Shown: in pieces, positions 63,801 to 64,000 of the stretch | Position numbering within the stretch: the stretch's first letter is position 1 | Layout: each line of letters begins with the position of its first letter | Assembly (NCBI GenBank): GCA_947447265.1 | Contig: CANFKC010000022.1 | Span: forward strand, 1-64,000 | Length of the DNA stretch: 64,000 nt | Source: Chitinophagaceae bacterium | Lineage (GTDB): Bacteria; Bacteroidota; Bacteroidia; Chitinophagales; Chitinophagaceae | Direction of reading: 5' to 3' | Translations under genes and position numbers: made by a program | Notes under the pieces: model-generated | Told to the model about the DNA's origin: nothing | The model's database searches: none | The model's input: only the letters and a program-made list of their open reading frames with translations

Positions 63801-64000
63801 TAGTTAGTACTTTTTATCCTGTTAAATTCTTCTTCCAGTTCCGCGCAGGCTTGCAAACAAATGCCTTCCAATTGTGCTACCAGTTCTTTTATCTTATGTT
63901 CCTGCTCCTGTAATTTTGCATATTCCTGCACTTTCTTTGCCATAACCTCATATTCACTGCTGATACCAACAATTGAAAACGAAGGAATCATTTTATGAAC
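63800..64000 (-). CDS. Hpt-domain phosphotransfer protein (partial at window edge)
   Basis: The frame runs off the right edge. The visible 66 codons read VHKMIPSFSIVG, then a long helix pair ending AELEEEFNRIK. The HK-x-x-x-SF-x-x-x-G pattern is the phosphohistidine helix of Hpt domains (AHKLKPSF type); His falls at 63995-63997. The ATG at 63991 is therefore an internal methionine, not the start. The upstream part is outside the window. Confidence 0.65.
   Translation of the reverse strand, partial: VHKMIPSFSIVGISSEYEVMAKKVQEYAKLQEQEHKIKELVAQLEGICLQACAELEEEFNRIKSTN

Overview
The window is from a Bacteroidota chromosome, most likely Chitinophagaceae or close kin. Several things point there: promoters of the TAnnTTTG type, two proteins ending in type IX secretion (T9SS) sorting domains, a cbb3 oxidase cluster with ccoN and ccoO fused, DUF3078, CsbD and DUF2200 proteins, and Bacteroidota-style recombinase and RAYT relics. 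Moderate GC and tightly packed genes alternate with AT-rich gaps.

Layout. 0-4 kb: an intergenic region with an operator-like repeat array and REP-like palindromes, a lone Mur-ligase protein resembling the C-terminal half of cyanophycin synthetase, and a secreted NHL-repeat protein. 4-16.4 kb: a respiratory island on the minus strand (orf182-ccoI, then ccoS-ccoNO-ccoQ-ccoP-ccoG-ccoH-SafE-like), followed on the plus strand by a PAS histidine kinase and a receiver-CRP fusion regulator, then an unknown coiled-coil gene. Three promoters in this island share one architecture to the base: a FNR-like palindrome (GATGAY-N4-RTCATC, read on either strand), 16 bp, a GTCAT half-site, 22 bp, then the TAnnTTTG -7 element. 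This is the strongest unexplained signal in the window and suggests a compact FixLJ/FixK-like regulon. 16.5-26.4 kb: mixed genes (beta-carbonic-anhydrase-like, DUF2200, unknowns, WxxGxW protein, BrkB/YihY, a cytochrome c/PHM-like lipoprotein, Mfd). 26.5-44.3 kb: every step of C5-pathway heme synthesis (hemJ, hemH; hemA-C-D-E-F, hemB; hemL), interrupted by a RAYT transposase bounded by inverted GTAG hairpins and interspersed with metF, a C1 peptidase, MltD, a penicillin-acylase-family enzyme and small membrane/YdeI proteins. 44.3-49.2 kb: Uma2, PfkA, a TPR protein, a SurA-like PPIase and an ABC ATPase. 49.2-52.6 kb: tRNA-Arg(CCG) with a serine-recombinase relic beside it, DUF3078, MscL and a decayed serine hydrolase in a gene-poor kilobase. 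52.6-55.9 kb: an overlapping multicopper oxidase / MORN lipoprotein / SCO operon. 56-64 kb: CsbD, an OmpA-TSP3 protein, a 1644-residue adhesin with two ice-binding-like domains and ten Ig-like repeats, and a response regulator coupled to an Hpt protein cut by the window edge.

Together the genes describe an aerobic/microaerobic heterotroph. Heme made by the hem genes would feed the cbb3 oxidase, CcoI and the copper proteins would metallate it, and the PAS kinase/CRP-type regulator probably tunes this to oxygen. The oxygen signal is inference; the promoter grammar is seen directly.
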